Assembly: GCA_025966295.1 (NCBI GenBank)
Contig: JAOPVD010000152.1
Location: 1-7,047, forward strand
Direction: 5' to 3'
Origin: Frankiales bacterium
GTDB lineage: Bacteria > Actinomycetota > Actinomycetes > Mycobacteriales > SCTD01
Length of the DNA: 7,047 nt
Of this stretch, positions 1 through 5,865 are shown one piece after another (position 1 is the first letter of the stretch; each line of letters begins with the position of its first letter). The notes under the pieces are model-generated. The model did no database searches. It was not told where the DNA came from and saw only the letters and a program-made list of their open reading frames with translations. The translations under genes and the position numbers were made by a program.

Positions 1-504
1 TGGTGGGACGCCGGCCACGACGTGCGCTGTGCCGTGAACCTGAGCATGGCGGCGGTGGCCGACGACCGGACCAGCGCCGGGCTGCTGCGGCAGCTGGTGG
101 CGGCGGCACCGCGGCTGACGGTCGAGATCACCGAGTCCTGGCTGGCGGACGCCCGCGGCCGCGAGGTGGTGGCCGAGCTGGCCGCGGCGGGGGTGGCGCT
201 GGCCCTGGACGACTTCGGCACCGGCTGGTCCTCGCTGGCGTCGCTGCGCGCGTTCCCGGTGAGCCGGCTCAAGCTGGACCGGCAGTTCGTGCTCGACCTC
301 GACGACGACGACCGCGGTCAGGACCTGCTGACGGCGGTCGGCGAGCTGGCCGCGGCCCTCGGCATGGACGTGGTCGCGGAGGGCGTCGAGCGGCCCGCGA
401 CGGCGGCCCGGCTGCGGGCCGCCGGGTTCGGCCTGGGCCAGGGCTTCCTGTGGTCGCCGGCGCTGTCGGCGGACGAGCTCGCCACCTGGGCCGGCTGGAC
501 CTAG
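1..504 (+). CDS. EAL-domain cyclic-di-GMP phosphodiesterase, C-terminal part (5' end outside window)
   Basis: The frame is open from base 1 to the TAG at 502-504, so this is the last 167 codons of a longer gene. It covers most of an EAL domain, whose family hydrolyses cyclic di-GMP to linear pGpG; the EAL signature itself lies upstream. Visible motifs in order: VNLS (Asn at 37-39), EITES (Glu at 124 and 133), LDDFGTGWSSL (Asp pair at 208-213), the KLDRQF lysine at 271, VAEGVE (Glu at 379) and GLGQGF (Gln at 439). These match the metal-binding and catalytic positions known from active EAL enzymes, so I infer this domain is catalytic rather than a degenerate sensor. Many actinobacterial EAL proteins carry GGDEF, PAS or membrane domains upstream, but none can be seen here. 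The GTG at 22 lies inside the domain and is not the real start. It converges on the glxA-like gene with 12 bases between stops. Confidence 0.93.
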   Translation, partial: WWDAGHDVRCAVNLSMAAVADDRTSAGLLRQLVAAAPRLTVEITESWLADARGREVVAELAAAGVALALDDFGTGWSSLASLRAFPVSRLKLDRQFVLDLDDDDRGQDLLTAVGELAAALGMDVVAEGVERPATAARLRAAGFGLGQGFLWSPALSADELATWAGWT

Positions 505-508
505 CCGG
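491..508. terminator. Possible short hairpin at convergent junction
   Basis: CCGGCT (491-496) and AGCCGG (503-508) form a perfect 6-bp inverted repeat around a 6-base loop. The right arm overlaps the TAG stop of the EAL gene, and the convergent regulator ends nine bases further on. No T-run follows on either strand. Actinobacterial terminators often lack a U-tract, so a weak bidirectional terminator is possible, but a 6-bp stem is common by chance at this GC content. Confidence 0.25.
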
Positions 509-516
509 ACCGACCG

Positions 517-1479
517 TCAGCCGGTGCCGGCGAAGCAGCGGGCGTAGGCCGACGGCGACGTGCCGCGCTCGCGGGCGAAGGCCGACCGCAAAGTGGCGGC
601 CGAGCCGAAGCCCGAGCGGCGGGCCACCTCCTCGACGGCCAGGCCCTGCTCCAGCAGCCGCTGCGCGTGCCCGACGCGCTGCGCCAGCACCCACCGGTGC
701 GGCGTGGTGCCGGTGGCCTCGCGGAAGCGTCGGGCGAACGTCCGCGGCGACATGTGCGCACGCCGGGCCAGGTCCTGCACCGCGAGCTCCTGGTCCAGGT
801 GCACCACGGCCCAGTCGAGCAGCGGCGCCAGCTCGGCGGTGCCCGCCCGACGCTGCAGCGGCACCGGCGCCTCGACGTACTGCGCCTGGCCGCCGTCCCG
901 GAACGGCGGCACCACCATCCGGCGGGCGATCGCGCCCGCGACCGCGACGCCGTGCTCCTGGCGCACGACGTGCAGGCAGGCGTCGATGCCGGCCGCGGTG
1001 CCGGCGCTGGTGATGACCGGCCCGTCGTCCACGTAGAGCACGTCCGGGTCGACGTCGACCTGCGGGTAGCGCTCGGCCAGCTCCGCGGCGTGCCGCCAGT
1101 GGGTGGTCGCCCGGCGGCCGTCCAGCACGCCGGCGGCGGCGAGCACGAACGCTCCGCTGCACACCGACAGCACCCGGGCGCCGCGCCCGACCGCGTCCCG
1201 GACCGCCTGCAGCAGCGCCTCGGGCGGACGCTCGCCGACCGAGCGCCAGGCCGGGATGCAGACGAGGTCGGCGGCGGCCACCCGGTCCAGGCGGTGGTCG
1301 GTGTCGAGCCGGAACCCCTGCCCGGACCGCAGCGGCGGCGGCTCGGCGGCCACCACCGCGAAGTCGTAGACCGGGAGCCCCTGGTCGCTGCGGTCCAGGC
1401 CGAAGACCTCGCAGACGACCCCGAGCTCGAACGCCGCGAAGCCGTCGCAGACCACGGCGACGACGTTGGTCAGGGCCAT
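517..1479 (-). CDS. GlxA-like transcriptional regulator: DJ-1/PfpI (GATase1-like) domain plus AraC HTH
   Basis: A 320-residue regulator, the usual length of the GATase1-AraC family. Residues ~5-185 form a DJ-1/PfpI-like domain, with nucleophile-elbow Cys107 in SVCSGAF, the ATTHW block (His127) and TSAGTAAGID near 158-166. Residues ~215-315 form a two-helix-turn-helix AraC domain: LAVQDLARRAHMSPRTFARR is the first HTH, and VEEVARRSGFGSAATLRSAF the second. Family members such as CdhR, GbdR and ArgR of Pseudomonas activate catabolic genes for small nitrogenous compounds; the ligand here cannot be read from sequence. ATG at 1479 was chosen because MALTNVVAVVCDGF fits the first beta strand of the family. 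The upstream reading frame stays open far beyond it, but only as antisense of the membrane-protein gene. There is no clear Shine-Dalgarno sequence. The gene is divergent from the plus-strand block, and the interlocking repeats between them could be its operator (inference). Confidence 0.93.
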   Translation of the reverse strand: MALTNVVAVVCDGFAAFELGVVCEVFGLDRSDQGLPVYDFAVVAAEPPPLRSGQGFRLDTDHRLDRVAAADLVCIPAWRSVGERPPEALLQAVRDAVGRGARVLSVCSGAFVLAAAGVLDGRRATTHWRHAAELAERYPQVDVDPDVLYVDDGPVITSAGTAAGIDACLHVVRQEHGVAVAGAIARRMVVPPFRDGGQAQYVEAPVPLQRRAGTAELAPLLDWAVVHLDQELAVQDLARRAHMSPRTFARRFREATGTTPHRWVLAQRVGHAQRLLEQGLAVEEVARRSGFGSAATLRSAFARERGTSPSAYARCFAGTG

Positions 1480-1489
1480 GACCGGAGTC

Positions 1490-1532
1490 TGGCAGGTTTT
1501 CGTCGGGACGGCACCTTCCTGCCACTGGTGCC
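1490..1532. repeat. Two interlocking inverted repeats in divergent intergenic region (possible operator)
   Basis: The intergenic segment upstream of the GlxA-like regulator (bases 1480-1560) holds two overlapping dyads. TGGCAGG (1490-1496) pairs with CCTGCCA (1518-1524), giving 7-bp arms 21 bases apart. GGCACC (1510-1515) pairs with GGTGCC (1527-1532), giving 6-bp arms 11 bases apart. They lie 11 to 53 bases upstream of the regulator's ATG, where an operator or activator site would be expected. AraC-type proteins usually bind direct or loosely symmetric half-sites, so the assignment is only positional. No convincing -35/-10 pair was found on either strand here. Confidence 0.35.
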
Positions 1533-1560
1533 GGGGCCGGTCCGGGCCGATCGTCGAGGC

Positions 1561-1701
1561 ATGGCTGTCGTGGTGCTCGTCCTGGTGCTGCTCGTGCTGG
1601 CGGGGGCGGCCGCCCGGTGGGGGGCCGACACCCGGGACGGCCGCGACTGGCAGCCCGGCCACCGGACGCCCGGCCCGCTGCGGGCGACGCGCCGCTCCTG
1701 A
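1561..1701 (+). CDS. Small single-helix membrane protein (46 aa)
   Basis: ATG at 1561 to TGA at 1699-1701 encodes 46 residues. Residues 2-18 are a strongly hydrophobic helix of Val, Leu and Ala. A short polar tail follows, RWGADTRDGRDW, and then a Pro/Arg/Gly-rich basic end. The single N-terminal helix followed by a G-A/V-D-[ST]-R-D-G-x-D-W motif resembles many small uncharacterised actinobacterial membrane proteins I recall; I could not align it. The function is unknown. GAGG at 1556-1559 is too close to the ATG but about ten bases before the in-frame GTG at 1570, so the protein may begin there and be three residues shorter. It lies between the divergent regulator and the membrane-protein gene, same strand as the latter, with 39 bases to that gene's start. 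A chance ORF cannot be excluded at this GC content, but the clean helix-plus-polar-tail layout argues for a gene. Confidence 0.6.
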   Translation: MAVVVLVLVLLVLAGAAARWGADTRDGRDWQPGHRTPGPLRATRRS

Positions 1702-1740
1702 CCCAGGTTTGGCCCACCGCCGCCCGGCGACGATCTTGAA

Positions 1741-2637
1741 GTGCCCGCCCTCCTCGCCGCGCCGGACGACCTCCCGGCTGCCCGGCGCCTGGCCCGCCGG
1801 CTCGGCCCCGACTGGGTCGTGGACGTCCTGCCCACCGCCCCCGACGCGCAGACCCTGCTGGCCCGGATCCGGGACCTGGGGCATGACACCGTGGTCGCCC
1901 TGACCGACCTGCCGCTGGGGACCGACCGGCGCCCGCTGCAGGCGGTGGGCGACGGCAGGGTCGTGGTGGTCTCGCTGCCGGCCCTCGGCGCGACCGGGCA
2001 GGTGCGGCGGGCCCACCGGCTGCTGGCCGAGCTGGCCGAGGCCGACGAGGTCGTGGAGGTGGCCGCCCGCCGGGTCCTGGGACGGCTGCGGCTGCTGGCC
2101 GGGCTGGTCCGGGAGAACCGGCCGTGGCGGCTGGCGACCGGCATGGTGGGCGCCCTCGCCGCGGGCGTCTCCACCGCCGCCTTCGGTCTCCTCAGCTCCA
2201 CCCCGTGGCAGCTGGGCATGGCCCTGACGCCCTGGCGGCTGACGCTCATCACCGTCGGCGCGATCCTGACGATGGTGCTGTTCCTGGTGTTCGGGCACGG
2301 CCTGTGGGAGCGCGGCGACGAGGTGGTGCGCGAGCACGTCCGGCTCTACAACGCCACCACCCTGCTCACCCTCACGTTCGGCGTGCTCGTCCTGTACGCC
2401 GTGGGCTTCGCGATCGTGCTGCCGGTCGTCCTGCTGGTCCTGGACCCGGACGTCGTACGGGCCAACGTCGGCACCCGGCCCGACTTCAGCGACTACGTCG
2501 CGATCGCCTGGTTCATCGCCTCGATGGCCACCGTCGGGGGTGCGCTGGGGTCGGCGCTGGAGAGCGACGAGGCGGTCCGGCGGGCCGCCTACGGGGAGCG
2601 CCAACGGGCCCGCGTCGACGGTGCGGTAGACACCTGA
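1741..2637 (+). CDS. Conserved-type membrane protein, soluble N-terminal domain plus four predicted transmembrane helices
   Basis: A 298-residue protein of unknown function. Residues 1-~115 look soluble and alternate beta and alpha: PALLAAPDD, WVVDVLPTA, DTVVALTDLPL and RVVVVSLPALGA read as strands of a Rossmann-like sheet. The TDLPL...VVVVSLPALGA block resembles a family of uncharacterised actinobacterial membrane proteins I remember, but this is unverified. Hydrophobic segments follow at about 130-151, 165-186, 207-234 and 251-272, with charged loops WERGDEVVREHVRLYN and DPDVVRANVGTRPD. The C-terminus is charged and presumably cytosolic. There is no signal peptide and no recognisable catalytic motif. 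GTG at 1741 is the first start after the in-frame stop at 1699-1701; no Shine-Dalgarno sequence precedes it. The GNAT gene starts one base after its TGA, so the two are probably translated together. Confidence 0.85.
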   Translation: MPALLAAPDDLPAARRLARRLGPDWVVDVLPTAPDAQTLLARIRDLGHDTVVALTDLPLGTDRRPLQAVGDGRVVVVSLPALGATGQVRRAHRLLAELAEADEVVEVAARRVLGRLRLLAGLVRENRPWRLATGMVGALAAGVSTAAFGLLSSTPWQLGMALTPWRLTLITVGAILTMVLFLVFGHGLWERGDEVVREHVRLYNATTLLTLTFGVLVLYAVGFAIVLPVVLLVLDPDVVRANVGTRPDFSDYVAIAWFIASMATVGGALGSALESDEAVRRAAYGERQRARVDGAVDT

Positions 2638-2638
2638 G

Positions 2639-3283
2639 GTGCTCGCAGTCCGACCCGCTCTGCCGTCCGAGTACGGCGCCATCGGCGACCTGACCGCCTC
2701 GACCTACCTCGACGAGGGGCTCGCCGGCGCCGACTACGCCGCCACGCTGCGCGACGTCCCGGCCCGTGCCGCCGAGACCACGGTGCTCGTCGCCGAGCTG
2801 GACGGCCGGCTGGTGGGGTCGGTGACCGTCGCGACCCGCGGCGGCCCCTACGCCGAGCAGGCCGAGCCCGGTACGGCGGTCCTGCGGATGCTGGTCACCG
2901 ACCCGCGCGCGCGCGGCGCCGGCGTCGGCACCGCCCTCGTCGAAGCCGCGGTCGCGACGGCCCGCACCGACGGCTGCCTGGTGGTGCGGCTGTCGACCAA
3001 GGCCACGATGACCGCGGCCCACCGGATCTACGAGCGGCTGGGGTTCACCCGCACGCCGGCCCGCGACTGGTCGCCACTCCCCGACCTGATGCTGCTGACC
3101 TACGAGCTGCCGCTGGCCTTCTGCGGCCACTGCGGCGAGCCCGGCGCGCACGAGCAGTGCCGTCGCAAGCTGGTGCTCGACCCGCCCCGGTACTGCAGCG
3201 GCTGCCGCCGCCGGATGGTCGTGCAGGTGCACCCGACCGGCTGGTCGGCGCGCTGCGTGGAGCACGGCACGCTGACGTCGTGA
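2639..3283 (+). CDS. GNAT-family N-acetyltransferase with Cys-rich C-terminal domain resembling biotin synthase auxiliary protein BsaP
   Basis: A 214-residue, two-part protein. Residues 1-~158 are a GNAT acetyltransferase: VRPALPSEYGAIGDLT is the typical first strand and helix, and LRMLVTDPRARGAGVGTALVE (82-102) holds the acetyl-CoA loop in R-G-x-G-V-G-T form. AAHRIYERLGFTRT is the usual late helix and strand, and LMLLTYEL completes the fold. The acceptor substrate is unknown. Residues 161-210 hold six Cys as C162-x2-C165, C174, C186-x2-C189 and C206, plus LDPPRYC, RRMVVQV, GW and EHG. That pattern resembles my memory of BsaP (Rv1590 in Mycobacterium tuberculosis), an iron-sulfur protein needed by biotin synthase; a zinc ribbon is the alternative. 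In-frame ATG at 3089 (residue 151) could start a separate small protein, but it lies inside the last GNAT strand and has no ribosome site. GTG at 2639 follows the previous TGA by one base (TGAGGTG), suggesting coupling. It converges on the pilus ATPase gene, 15 bases away. Confidence 0.9.
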   Translation: MLAVRPALPSEYGAIGDLTASTYLDEGLAGADYAATLRDVPARAAETTVLVAELDGRLVGSVTVATRGGPYAEQAEPGTAVLRMLVTDPRARGAGVGTALVEAAVATARTDGCLVVRLSTKATMTAAHRIYERLGFTRTPARDWSPLPDLMLLTYELPLAFCGHCGEPGAHEQCRRKLVLDPPRYCSGCRRRMVVQVHPTGWSARCVEHGTLTS

Positions 3284-3298
3284 CGGTCGCGCGGTGCC

Positions 3299-4378
3299 TC
3301 AGGCGACGAGGCCGAGGCGGCGCAGCTCGACGGTCAGGTCGTGCGGCGACGTCGAGGCGGCCATCGCCGCCTCCAGCGTGATGACGCCGTCCCGGATGAA
3401 CGACACCAGGTGCTGGTCGAAGGTCTGCATGCCGTAGTAGGCGCCCTCGGCGATGAGCGCCGAGATCGTGGAGGTCTTGTCCGGGTCGGCGATGGCGTCG
3501 GCGATGCGGCCGGTGTTGACCGCCACCTCCATGACCACGCAGCGGCCCTCGCCGTCGGCGCGGGGCACCAGCCGCTGGCAGATGATGCCGCGGAGCGAAC
3601 CGGCGAGCGCCAGCCGGACCTGCTTTTGCTCGTGCGGCGGGAAGAAGTCGATGATGCGGTTGATGGTCTCGGCCGCGTCGGTGGTGTGCAGCGTCGACAT
3701 GACGAAGTGGCCGGTCTCGGCGGCCGCGAGGCCCGCCTTCACGGTCTCGTGGTCGCGCATCTCGCCGACCAGGATGACGTCGGGGTCCTGCCGCATGGCC
3801 GCGCGCATCGCCGTCACGAAGTCCTCGGTGTCGACGCGCACCTCGCGCTGGTTGACCATCGCCAGCTTGTCGAAGTGCAGCACCTCGATCGGGTCCTCGA
3901 TCGTGACGACGTGCACCTCCTTGTTGCTGTTGATGTGGTCGATCATGCCGGCGAGGGTGGTGGTCTTGCCCGAACCGGTCGGGCCGGTGACCAGCACCAG
4001 GCCGCGCGGCTCCATCGCCAGCGACGCGAGCACCGCCGGCAGCCCGAGGTCGGTCAGCGGGATCGCTCCGACGCTGACGCGCCGGAACACCAGCCCGCAG
4101 GAGCCGCGGCTGCGGAAGGCGTTGACACGGAACCGCCCGACGCCCGGCAGCGAGTAGGCGAAGTCCGCCTCGTTGGAGCGGTGGAACTCCTCCACCAGGT
4201 CCTCGCGGAGCACCTCGTTGACCATCTGGTCGGTGTCCGCGCTGGTCAGGTCGCGGGTCTGCAGCTTGCGCAGCCGGCCGTCGATGCGCACGCGCGGGGG
4301 CGACCCGACCTTGCAGTGCAGGTCGGACCCGCCGCACTCCACGAGCGCGCGCAGGAAGGGCTCGATCGAGGTCGTCAC
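3299..4378 (-). CDS. pilT: PilT/PilU-family type IV pilus twitching ATPase
   Basis: A hexameric AAA-like secretion ATPase; family members power pilus retraction at the inner face of the membrane. From the GTG at 4378 it has 359 residues, typical for PilT/PilU. The N-terminal PAS-like domain contains GGSDLHCKVGSPPRVRIDG (16-34). Further on are Walker A GPTGSGKT (132-139), the Asp-box VTIEDPIE (~158-165), Walker B DPDVILVGEMRD (~199-209) and the His-box TGHFVMSTLHTTDAAETINR (222-241). All core catalytic motifs are intact. The C-terminal AIRNLIRE motif of classic PilT is replaced by ISALIAEG followed by YGMQTFDQHL, which is closer to PilU-type proteins. The start is uncertain: an in-frame TTG at 4405 adds nine residues (MRPGAEAHL), but MTTSIEPFLRALVECGGSDLH matches the family start better. 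Neither start has a strong ribosome site. It is the last gene of the minus-strand run, 49 bases after the aminopeptidase stop. No other pilus gene is visible. Confidence 0.93.
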   Translation of the reverse strand: MTTSIEPFLRALVECGGSDLHCKVGSPPRVRIDGRLRKLQTRDLTSADTDQMVNEVLREDLVEEFHRSNEADFAYSLPGVGRFRVNAFRSRGSCGLVFRRVSVGAIPLTDLGLPAVLASLAMEPRGLVLVTGPTGSGKTTTLAGMIDHINSNKEVHVVTIEDPIEVLHFDKLAMVNQREVRVDTEDFVTAMRAAMRQDPDVILVGEMRDHETVKAGLAAAETGHFVMSTLHTTDAAETINRIIDFFPPHEQKQVRLALAGSLRGIICQRLVPRADGEGRCVVMEVAVNTGRIADAIADPDKTSTISALIAEGAYYGMQTFDQHLVSFIRDGVITLEAAMAASTSPHDLTVELRRLGLVA

Positions 4379-4427
4379 CAAGTGTGCTTCGGCGCCTGGC
4401 CGCAACGACTTGACTGGCCCGAACGGG

Positions 4428-5837
4428 CTACCTGAGGGAGGCCATCCACGCCTCCACGGCGTCCGCCTCGCGCGGCAGCGCCGCCGACAGGTTGCGGTGG
4501 CCGTCCGCGGTGATGAGCACGTCGTCCTCGATCCGGATGCCGATGCCGCGCAGGTCCTCGGGCACGAGCAGGTCGTCGGGCTGGAAGTACAGGCCCGGCT
4601 CGACGGTCAGGACGTGGCCGACCTGCAGGGTGCCGTCGCGGTAGTTCTCGTCGCGGGAGTGCGCGCAGTCGTGCACGTCGAGGCCGAGCATGTGGCTGAC
4701 GCCGTGAATGGTCCACCGGCTGTAGCGCTTGTCGTCGTCGGCCAGCACGGCGGCCGCGGACTCGACGATGCCGAGCGCCTCCAGGCCCTCGGCGAGCACC
4801 GTCATGGCCGCCTTGTGCGGGTCCAGGAAGCTCGCGCCCGGCCGGCACTCGGCCAGTGCCGCTTCCTGCGCGCGGTAGACCAGGTCGTAGACCTCGCGCT
4901 GCCGCGGTGTCCAGCTGCCGTTCACGGGCAGCGTGCGGGTCACGTCCGCGGTGTAGAGCTCGTGGCCCTCGACGCCCATGTCCAGCAAGATCAGCTCACC
5001 GTCCCGGACCGGGCCGTCGTTGTCGGTCCAGTGCAGCACGCAGGCGTGCGCGCCGGCGGCGCAGATCGAGCCGTAGCCGACGTCGTTGCCCTCGACCCGG
5101 GCCCGGAGCCCGAAGACGCCCTCGGCCCAGCGCTCGCTGGTGGCGACCGCCTTCGGCAGCTCGCGGGCGACGTCCTCGAAGCCCTTGACGGTGGCGTCGA
5201 CGGCCTGCTGCAGCTGCTCGACCTCCCACGCGTCCTTGATCAGCCGGGCCTCCGACAGCCAGGTCGCCAGCTCCTTGTCGGCGTCCTCGGCGCTCTCGAA
5301 CAGCCCCTCGACCTTGGCGTCGTACCCGCGCAGGACCCGGGCGGGCGTGCCGCGCAGCTTCTCGATCTCCTCCAGCGGCCGGGTCGGGATGCCGAGCTCG
5401 GCGGTGACCGCGTCCAGCGACGGCCGCGGGCCCACCCAGAACTCGCCGTTGCGGTCGGTGAAGAAGGCCGGGGTGGTGCGGTCCCACGCCGGTGCCTGGT
5501 ACAGCACCGCCTGGCCCTCGGCGTCGACCACCAGCACGGCGTCGGGCTCGGGCGAGCCGACCAGCCAGGAGAAGTCGCTGCCGGGGCGGAACCGGAAGTC
5601 GGTGTCGTTGGCGCGCACCTTGAAGCCGCCGCTGGGGACCACCAGCACGTCGCCGGGGAAGCGCTCGGCCAGCCGCTGCCGGCGGGCCCGCCGGTACGGC
5701 GCGGCCACGCCCTCGGCCGGCAGGCTGCGGTCGCGGTCACCCCAGCCGGTGCTCATGAACTCCAGCAGCTTCGAGGGCCGCTTCGGGTCGTGACTGGCGG
5801 TGCCTTCCGGCTTCTCCTGCGGCGTCTGCTCGCTCAT
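4428..5837 (-). CDS. pepP: Xaa-Pro aminopeptidase (aminopeptidase P, M24B metallopeptidase)
   Basis: A 469-residue cytosolic dinuclear metallopeptidase that removes an N-terminal residue preceding proline. Residues 1-~45 are a polar extension (HDPKRPSKLLEFMSTGWGD) that I recall as common in actinobacterial homologues. The AMP_N domain spans about 46-180, with DVLVVPSGG and DTDFRFRPGSDFSWLVG. The pita-bread catalytic domain runs from about 205 to 450. All five metal ligands are present: Asp286 (ILLDMG), Asp298 (TADVTRT), His382 (GVSHMLGLDVHD), Glu413 (TVEPGLY) and Glu437 (RIEDDVL). The GAHACVLHWTDND and VHD (His389) histidines expected for proton shuttling are also there, so the enzyme should be active. 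ATG at 5837 gives the family-like N-terminus. It lacks a Shine-Dalgarno sequence but has a well-placed -10 element, so it may be translated from a leaderless mRNA. Its stop is 49 bases before the pilT GTG, and the upstream hydratase gene ends 28 bases before its start. Confidence 0.95.
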   Translation of the reverse strand: MSEQTPQEKPEGTASHDPKRPSKLLEFMSTGWGDRDRSLPAEGVAAPYRRARRQRLAERFPGDVLVVPSGGFKVRANDTDFRFRPGSDFSWLVGSPEPDAVLVVDAEGQAVLYQAPAWDRTTPAFFTDRNGEFWVGPRPSLDAVTAELGIPTRPLEEIEKLRGTPARVLRGYDAKVEGLFESAEDADKELATWLSEARLIKDAWEVEQLQQAVDATVKGFEDVARELPKAVATSERWAEGVFGLRARVEGNDVGYGSICAAGAHACVLHWTDNDGPVRDGELILLDMGVEGHELYTADVTRTLPVNGSWTPRQREVYDLVYRAQEAALAECRPGASFLDPHKAAMTVLAEGLEALGIVESAAAVLADDDKRYSRWTIHGVSHMLGLDVHDCAHSRDENYRDGTLQVGHVLTVEPGLYFQPDDLLVPEDLRGIGIRIEDDVLITADGHRNLSAALPREADAVEAWMASLR

Positions 5838-5849
5838 CCCAAAAGGGTA
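5838..5849 (-). promoter_or_regulatory. Putative -10 element for a leaderless aminopeptidase P transcript
   Basis: On the minus strand the bases before the pepP ATG read TACCCT, TTTGGG, ATG. TACCCT (5849-5844) fits the actinobacterial TANNNT -10 consensus. It ends six bases before the A of the ATG, the spacing expected if transcription starts on the start codon itself. No Shine-Dalgarno sequence is present, as expected for a leaderless message. No good -35 hexamer was found 16-19 bases upstream, within the 3' end of the hydratase gene; leaderless actinobacterial promoters often lack one. Confidence 0.5.
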
Positions 5850-5865
5850 CGGCGGGCGCGCCGGT

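Noticed and set aside
269..1717. 482-codon minus-strand open frame across the regulator
   Set aside because: It runs in another frame through the regulator and EAL genes and consists of Arg/Pro/Ala/Gly-rich filler.
1480..2682. Upstream extension of the GlxA-like regulator frame on the minus strand, making a 721-residue open frame
   Set aside because: Only the last 320 residues match the regulator family. The extension is low-complexity Gln/Arg/Gly-rich sequence antisense to a well-formed membrane protein and GNAT start, a usual product of high GC.
3089..3283. Separate small BsaP-like gene starting at the internal ATG
   Set aside because: The ATG lies within the final beta strand of the GNAT fold, has no ribosome site before it, and the reading frame is continuous, so a fusion is the simpler reading.
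3296..3312. GCCTC/GAGGC hairpin at the GNAT-pilT convergent junction
   Set aside because: A 5-bp stem inside the end of the pilT coding region, with no T-run, is expected by chance in such GC-rich sequence.
4415..4430. GCCC-GTTC-GGGC hairpin between pepP and pilT
   Set aside because: On the transcribed strand only four base pairs form, with a mismatch beyond them; too weak to call a terminator.
3341..4435. 364-codon plus-strand open frame opposite pilT
   Set aside because: It is a shadow of the PilT-like gene, rich in His/Asp/Val/Arg from the complementary codons, with no recognisable motif.
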